DNA of 11,077 bases from an uncultured Anaerolineae bacterium (GTDB lineage: Bacteria; Chloroflexota; Anaerolineae; Anaerolineales; UBA11858), in contig CALCSH010000590.1 in assembly GCA_937893815.1 (NCBI GenBank), forward strand, positions 1-11,077, read 5' to 3'. The stretch's first letter is position 1, and every line of letters starts with the position of its first letter. Both the position numbers and the translations under genes were made by a program. Below, piece by piece: positions 7,275 through 11,077 of the stretch. The notes beneath the pieces are model-generated. The model saw nothing but the letters and a program-made list of their open reading frames with translations, ran no database searches and had not been told where the DNA came from.

Positions 7275-8129
7275 ATGACGGCACCCCACCCCACCCCCCG
7301 TGCGTTTCTCAAAAAATTGGCCCACTGGATCACCAATTCGCTGGCAACCTTCCTGGCTGTCTTGTGGTCAATCCCCATCCTTTGGGCGCTGGTGGCATCT
7401 TTCCGCCCGGCCAACGACCCGATGAGCCGCGGCGATGTCTGGTTCAGCGCCAGCGTCACCACCGAAAATTACCTGCACGCCTGGTCGCTGGCTCCCTTTG
7501 GGCAATATTACATCAACACAATTTTGGTCGTGCTGATGGTGCTGGCTGTGCAACTGGTCACAATTGTGTTGGCCGGGTTTGCCTTCGCCCATTTCGATTT
7601 TCTCGGCAAACGCGGGCTGTTCTTCTTCGTTCTGCTGCAAATGATTATCCCCACCGCAGCGCTGCTGGCCCCTAATTTCGCCACTATCCGCTGGATGGGG
7701 TTGTTCGACACCCGCCTGGCGATTGCGATCCCCTACTTTGGCTCGGCCTTTGGGATGTTCCTGATGCGACAAGCTTTTCTGGAAGTGCCGCGTGATCTTG
7801 TGGATGCGGGCATCATTGACGGCTGCGCGTGGTGGCAACTGATTCTGAACGTCTACCTGCCCCCGTCGGTGCCCTCACTGGTGGCGTTTGGGCTTTCCTC
7901 GGCTACCTGGCACTGGAACGAATTTATCTGGCCGTTGGTGATTACGAACAGCGACAAAAGCCGCCCGCTGACTGCCGGGTTGGTGCGCTTCACGCAACTG
8001 GGCGAAATTGGGGCGCGATGGACGCTGCTCAGCGCGGCCACGCTGATGGTGATTGCCCCGCTCTTCATCACCTTCCTGATCTTCCAACGGCGCTTCATTC
8101 GGAGCTTTTTGCATTCGGGGTTAAAATAG
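7275..8129 (+). CDS. Sugar ABC transporter permease, MalG/UgpE type
   Basis: Second channel subunit, partner of the preceding permease. It has 284 residues with about six membrane helices (near 20-42, 79-102, 113-135, 147-168, 198-222 and 250-270). The EAA loop is VDAGIIDGCAWWQLILNVYLP at 176-196: the core D-G pair is kept, but the canonical EAA triplet reads DAG. WHWNEFIWPLV at 212-222 is a strong MalG/UgpE signature. The ATG is decided by a near-perfect Shine-Dalgarno, AAGGAGG at 7262-7268, 6 bases upstream inside the end of the previous gene, indicating translational coupling. It ends at a TAG only 7 bases before the radical SAM gene. Confidence 0.93.
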   Translation: MTAPHPTPRAFLKKLAHWITNSLATFLAVLWSIPILWALVASFRPANDPMSRGDVWFSASVTTENYLHAWSLAPFGQYYINTILVVLMVLAVQLVTIVLAGFAFAHFDFLGKRGLFFFVLLQMIIPTAALLAPNFATIRWMGLFDTRLAIAIPYFGSAFGMFLMRQAFLEVPRDLVDAGIIDGCAWWQLILNVYLPPSVPSLVAFGLSSATWHWNEFIWPLVITNSDKSRPLTAGLVRFTQLGEIGARWTLLSAATLMVIAPLFITFLIFQRRFIRSFLHSGLK

Positions 8130-8136
8130 GAAAAAG

Positions 8137-9021
8137 GTGATTACCGAAATTCACGCCAAGACGATTCTCAATTCAGTCAAACAGCCGGATGACTGGTTTG
8201 GCCTGAAGTACAATATGAACCTGTATCGCGGCTGCCAGCACCAGTGCATCTACTGTGATTCGCGCTCGGCGTGTTACCACATTGAGAATTTCGCTGATAT
8301 TCACGTTAAGACCAACGCCGTGGATTTGCTCGCCGATGCGCTACCCCGAAAACGAATTCGCGGAACAATTGGCTTCGGCTCGATGAACGACCCCTATATG
8401 CCCATCGAGCGCAAATACCGGCTTTGCCGCCGGGCGCTCGAAGTCATCGCCGAGCATAAATTCCCCGTGCATATCATCACCAAGTCCGATCTGGTGCTGC
8501 GCGACCTCGACCTGCTGAAGCGCATCAACGCCGACAGCTACGCCGCGGTTAGTTTTACCATCACCACGGCGGATGACGAACTCGCCCGAAAAATCGAACC
8601 CGGCGCGCCACCCTCCTCGGCGCGCTTCGCGGCTATGAAGACTCTCTCGGATGCCGGGATCCACAGCGGGGTGACGATGATGCCCATCCTGCCTTTCATC
8701 GCCGACAACCTTGAAAATGTCGATACACTGCTCGAACAGAGTCATCTCCACGGCGCAAATTACATCCTGCCCTGGTTTGGCCTGACTCTACGTACGGGGT
8801 CGCGTGAATATTTCTACGAAAAAATTGACAAACTCTTCCTCGGCGTAAAGGAAAAATATATTTGGCAGTTTGGTGAGCGCTACGAGTGCAACTCGCCAAA
8901 GTCCAAAGTGCTATATGCCCGCTTCGAGGAGCTGCGCCAGCAATTCGGCATCGCCGACCGCATGACGATCTTCGCCCCGGAAAAGGTGGAAAAGAAGACC
9001 GCACAGATGAAATTATTATAA
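8137..9021 (+). CDS. Radical SAM protein, SPL (spore photoproduct lyase-like) family
   Basis: Probable 4Fe-4S, S-adenosylmethionine-dependent enzyme of unknown reaction. The 294-residue product carries the cluster motif C-x3-C-x2-C at Cys 33, 37 and 40 inside YRGCQHQCIYCD, followed by the family features GFGSMNDPYMPIE, VHIITKSDLVLRD and PILPFI. This pattern matches the SplB-like COG1533 group, whose non-spore members are widespread and mostly uncharacterised; they should not be called DNA photoproduct lyases on this evidence. The start is GTG at 8137, with AGGA overlapping the permease stop (8128-8131). The 7-base gap to the permease suggests co-transcription, perhaps only through readthrough. 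A functional link to sugar uptake is not evident. Confidence 0.85.
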   Translation: MITEIHAKTILNSVKQPDDWFGLKYNMNLYRGCQHQCIYCDSRSACYHIENFADIHVKTNAVDLLADALPRKRIRGTIGFGSMNDPYMPIERKYRLCRRALEVIAEHKFPVHIITKSDLVLRDLDLLKRINADSYAAVSFTITTADDELARKIEPGAPPSSARFAAMKTLSDAGIHSGVTMMPILPFIADNLENVDTLLEQSHLHGANYILPWFGLTLRTGSREYFYEKIDKLFLGVKEKYIWQFGERYECNSPKSKVLYARFEELRQQFGIADRMTIFAPEKVEKKTAQMKLL

Positions 9022-9024
9022 GGC

Positions 9025-9081
9025 GTGATTGGGTAATTAGGCGATCAGGTATCAGTACCTAATACCCAATTACCTAATCAC
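9025..9081 (+). repeat. Long imperfect hairpin after the radical SAM gene
   Basis: The arms 9025-9051 and 9056-9081 pair over most of their length around a 4-base TCAG loop; the terminal GTGATT/AATCAC and AGGTA/TACCT blocks match exactly. There is no T tract, so it is not a standard terminator. The right arm is built of ACCTAAT/ACCCAAT heptamers and the left arm of their complement, so the hairpin looks like a heptamer repeat meeting its own inverted copy. Confidence 0.6.
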
Positions 9082-9107
9082 CTGAAACCTGACATTTGAA
9101 ACCTGAC
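9057..9107 (+). repeat. Heptanucleotide repeat array (ACCTAAT/ACCTGAA type)
   Basis: Seven 7-base units are visible: ACCTAAT (9057), ACCCAAT (9064), ACCTAAT (9072), ACCTGAA (9080), ACCTGAC (9087), ATTTGAA (9094) and ACCTGAC (9101), with single extra bases at 9071 and 9079. TGAAACCTGACA occurs exactly twice, at 9083-9094 and 9097-9108. The last units hold the TTG start and first codons of the dus gene. Such heptamer repeats are known from cyanobacteria and other bacteria; the family here is not one I can name. Confidence 0.7.
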
Positions 9108-10082
9108 ACTCCATCCTTCCACATTGGCCCGATCCCCATCCACGGTGATGCCTTGCTCTCGCCGATGGACGGCTATTCCGATTGGCCGTTCCGCTCGCTG
9201 TGTCGCGGGCTAGGATCGGCGATCAGCTATACCGAATTCGTCAAGGCCGAGGATGTGCTCAACCGGCGCGAGAAAATTGCGGATAAACTGCGCTTTACAG
9301 AGGACGAACGTCCGCTGGCGATTCAGCTTTACGGGGATGATGCCCAGACGATGCGCGAGGCCGCTCTGCGCCTGCAAGATTTGGGGCCTGATTTTTTGGA
9401 CATCAACATGGGCTGCCCAGCCAAAACGATAGCCAACCGCGGCGCAGGTTCGGGACTGTTGCGGACTCCTGTCAAGGTGGCGCGCATTTTACGAGTTTTA
9501 ACTACCGCCTTAGCTATTCCTGTGACCGTCAAAATTCGTCTGGGCTGGGACGATGACTGCCTGACCTACCCGCTGATCGCCCGCATCACCGAGGCCGAAG
9601 GCGCAGCCCTGATCGCCGTCCACGGACGCACTAAAGTTCAGGGCTACGGCGGCCAGGCCAACTGGGATGCTATTGCCGAAGTGGCGCAGATTGTGAATAT
9701 CCCCGTGATTGGCAATGGCGATATCAAAACCGCCGCCGACATCGAGACCCTGAAAGAACACACCGGCTGCGCCGCGGTAATGATCGGACGCGCCGCCATC
9801 AGCAACCCCTGGATATTCGCCCGGCTTGATCGCACCGAGGTCAGCCCCGAGCAAATCCGCAGCACCCTGCTCGATCATCTGGAGCGCAACCTTCAATTCT
9901 ATGGCTCAGCGCGCGGGCTGATCCTCTTCCGCAAATACGCTGCCCATTATCTCGCCCCCTACCGGTTGCCGCGCGAGACGCGACAGAAATTGCTAACTCG
10001 TGAAACGCCCGCTGAGTTCGTTGCTTTACTCGACGAAATTGAGATTGACGGGAGACCGAAAACGGAGGACGGAAATTTTTAA
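9096..10082 (+). CDS. dusB: tRNA-dihydrouridine synthase, DusB-like
   Basis: FMN-dependent enzyme that reduces specific uridines in the tRNA D-loop to dihydrouridine using NADPH. The 328-residue product has the TIM-barrel motifs in order: SPMDGYSDWPFR at 22-33 (flavin site), IQLYGDD at 76-82, NMGCPAK at 104-110 with catalytic Cys107, VKIRLGWDD at 145-153, HGRT at 176-179, IGNGDI at 205-210 and IGRAAISNPW at 230-239. The start is uncertain: an in-frame stop at 9090-9092 and the conserved SPMDG (Met at 9165) leave TTG 9096 as the best choice, with TTG 9153 too late to keep the IGP segment. No Shine-Dalgarno is visible. The start and the last ~12 residues (from IDGRPK) both lie in heptamer repeats. 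The subfamily name is by overall likeness only. Confidence 0.9.
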   Translation: MKPDTPSFHIGPIPIHGDALLSPMDGYSDWPFRSLCRGLGSAISYTEFVKAEDVLNRREKIADKLRFTEDERPLAIQLYGDDAQTMREAALRLQDLGPDFLDINMGCPAKTIANRGAGSGLLRTPVKVARILRVLTTALAIPVTVKIRLGWDDDCLTYPLIARITEAEGAALIAVHGRTKVQGYGGQANWDAIAEVAQIVNIPVIGNGDIKTAADIETLKEHTGCAAVMIGRAAISNPWIFARLDRTEVSPEQIRSTLLDHLERNLQFYGSARGLILFRKYAAHYLAPYRLPRETRQKLLTRETPAEFVALLDEIEIDGRPKTEDGNF

Positions 10083-10109
10083 CCTCCGCCCCCCATCCTC
10101 CGTCTCCCG
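10047..10109 (+). repeat. Heptanucleotide repeat (GACGGAA type) with inverted copy across the dus stop codon
   Basis: Four 7-base units run from 10047 to 10074: GACGGGA, GACCGAA, AACGGAG and GACGGAA. The inverted counterpart lies downstream: CGGGAGAC (10049-10056) matches GTCTCCCG (10102-10109), ACGGAGGA (10062-10069) matches TCCTCCGT (10096-10103), and CGGAGG (10063-10068) can instead pair with CCTCCG (10083-10088) around an A/T-rich loop. The left half encodes the C-terminal tail of the Dus protein. It may double as a transcript-end hairpin. Confidence 0.6.
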
Positions 10110-10115
10110 ACTTTA

Positions 10116-10124
10116 TGCTATAAT
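10116..10124 (+). promoter_or_regulatory. Extended -10 promoter for the DsbA-like gene
   Basis: TGCTATAAT is a perfect TATAAT preceded by the extended -10 TG dinucleotide; no -35 hexamer is evident upstream. The box ends 10 bases before the ATG at 10135, so transcription would start only a few bases before the start codon and the message would be almost leaderless. Confidence 0.55.
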
Positions 10125-10134
10125 CGCCGCCATT

Positions 10135-10956
10135 ATGAGTATCGAAGAAACCCTGTCCCCCATGTCCGAAGAAGAAGTCGCCGAGGAACCTATTCTGGAA
10201 ACTTCGCCCGAAGAGCCGGTTGAAGAAGAGCCAGCCGTGCCTGATGACAGCCAAACGATGATCTTTAAACGATCGCATGTCTATGCCGCACTGTTGCCGC
10301 TGGCCTTTGTGATTGGCCTGAGTGTGGGCTACCTGTTTTGGGGCCGCACGCCCGCCGTGACGACTTCCCCCCAAACCGCGGCCCAAGCCCCGGCAGCCGC
10401 AGAAAATGCCCCGCAAGAAGTTCGCCGCTACGATGTCCCTGAAGATGATGATCCCGTTTGGGGGCCAGATAGTGCCCCAATCACAATTATTGAGTTCAGC
10501 GACTACGAATGCCCCTACTGCCGCAAATGGCATCTACAGATTTGGCCGCAAATTCAGGCCGCCTACCCCGATCAGATACGGTTGGTGTACCGCGATTTCC
10601 CACTGAGCAATATCCACTTTAACGCCACTCCCGCTGCAGGGGCCGCCAATTGCGCCGGGGAGCAGGATATGTATTGGGAATACAGCGAAAAACTTTTCTC
10701 CGACGAGCAGCCGCTCAACCTGGATACTTATCTCCAATACGCGGAAACACTTGGCCTGGAAATGGCTGATTTCGGCGAATGTCTGGACAGTGGCCGCCAG
10801 AAAGATGAAGTTATCGCCGATTATGAGTACGCCGCCAACCTGGGTGTGAGTTCCACGCCAACCTTCTTTGTTAACGGAATCGCCGTTGTCGGCGCCCAGC
10901 CCTTCGAAGTTTTCCAACAGATCATTGAAGCAGAATTGGCCGGGGAGATTCCGTAG
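10135..10956 (+). CDS. Membrane-anchored DsbA-family thiol:disulfide oxidoreductase
   Basis: Probable extracytoplasmic thioredoxin-fold enzyme that forms or rearranges disulfides in exported proteins. From the ATG at 10135 it is 273 residues. Residues 1-47 are a strongly acidic Glu/Pro-rich cytoplasmic tail, 49-69 a single membrane helix (AALLPLAFVIGLSVGYLFW), 71-100 an Ala/Pro-rich linker, and 105-273 the DsbA-like domain. The redox motif CPYC is at 126-129 in FSDYECPYCRKW, and the cis-proline is in SSTPTFFVNG (239-248). Two further cysteines, 173 and 216, sit where this family often has a structural pair. An upstream in-frame extension overlaps dus and is unlikely: the extended -10 lies just before 10135, and the family does not need it. 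No Shine-Dalgarno is seen. The oxidant partner (DsbB/VKOR) is not in the window. Confidence 0.9.
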   Translation: MSIEETLSPMSEEEVAEEPILETSPEEPVEEEPAVPDDSQTMIFKRSHVYAALLPLAFVIGLSVGYLFWGRTPAVTTSPQTAAQAPAAAENAPQEVRRYDVPEDDDPVWGPDSAPITIIEFSDYECPYCRKWHLQIWPQIQAAYPDQIRLVYRDFPLSNIHFNATPAAGAANCAGEQDMYWEYSEKLFSDEQPLNLDTYLQYAETLGLEMADFGECLDSGRQKDEVIADYEYAANLGVSSTPTFFVNGIAVVGAQPFEVFQQIIEAELAGEIP

Positions 10957-10981
10957 GTACGGTCGAATCAGTATTCAACGA

Positions 10982-11008
10982 CTCGCGGACAGCCAATCCG
11001 AGACTTTT
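10982..11008 (+). terminator. Weak terminator candidate after the DsbA-like gene
   Basis: CTC-GGA arms (10982-10989, with a 2-nt bulge) pair with TCCGAG (10997-11002) around a short loop, followed by ACTTTTC. The stem is short, so this is a tentative call. The remaining bases to 11077 hold only short frames, none supportable as a gene. Confidence 0.3.
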
Positions 11009-11077
11009 CATCAAGTTATATGAAAGACTCTACTGCAAAAAGCCGATGACGGAGATGTCCGCCGGAATATATGGGGG

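Noticed and set aside
9057..9108. CRISPR-like array
   Set aside because: Units are 7 bases with no spacers and no cas genes nearby; it is a short tandem repeat.
10000..10134. 45-codon N-terminal extension of the DsbA-like protein overlapping dus
   Set aside because: It translates the dus end and the heptamer repeat in another frame, and a promoter box lies just before the ATG at 10135.
11022..11077. Possible start of a further gene at the right edge (ATG at 11046 preceded by GATGA, or short reverse-strand frames)
   Set aside because: Only about ten codons are visible, reverse frames close within about 20 codons, and nothing recognisable is encoded.

Overview
The window is a stretch of ordinary bacterial chromosome with eight protein genes, all on the + strand, at mid GC content. 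Its features fit a Chloroflexota (Anaerolineae-like) bacterium. They are a ClpC-type unfoldase next to radA, a ugp-like sugar ABC transporter without its own ATPase, heptanucleotide repeats between genes, and TATAAT boxes close to start codons. This assignment is inference from gene content and style; no rRNA or other marker is present.

Layout. (1) 3-2297: clpC, cut at its 5' side by the window edge, followed by a strong stem-loop terminator. (2) 2458-3888: radA, carrying an in-frame palindromic insertion, followed by a weak terminator. (3) 4077-8129: a sugar-uptake operon. A consensus promoter with a perfect 12-bp palindrome at the predicted transcription start is followed by a GntR/HutC-type regulator, an exported solute-binding protein, two intercistronic hairpins, and two MalF/MalG (UgpA/UgpE)-type permeases. 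(4) 8137-9021: an SPL-family radical SAM gene starting with GTG only 7 bp after the second permease. (5) 9025-9108: an imperfect hairpin and heptanucleotide repeats that supply the start codon of the next gene. (6) 9096-10082: a DusB-like tRNA-dihydrouridine synthase, whose last codons lie in a second heptanucleotide repeat. (7) 10135-10956: a membrane-anchored DsbA/thioredoxin-like oxidoreductase with a near-leaderless promoter. The last 121 bases hold no gene that can be supported.

How the genes work together. clpC and radA are protein quality control and recombination/repair genes that also sit side by side in Firmicutes. The GntR regulator, binding protein and permeases form one uptake module: the regulator probably senses a phosphorylated sugar or related metabolite and controls its own operon through the palindrome, and the permeases probably borrow a shared ATPase encoded elsewhere. 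The remaining genes are housekeeping or redox genes with no clear link to the transporter.

I see no clearly new multi-gene system. The most unusual content is small-scale: short repeats that have become part of coding sequences at three places (inside radA, at the dus start and at the dus end), and the operator and hairpin arrangement of the transporter operon.
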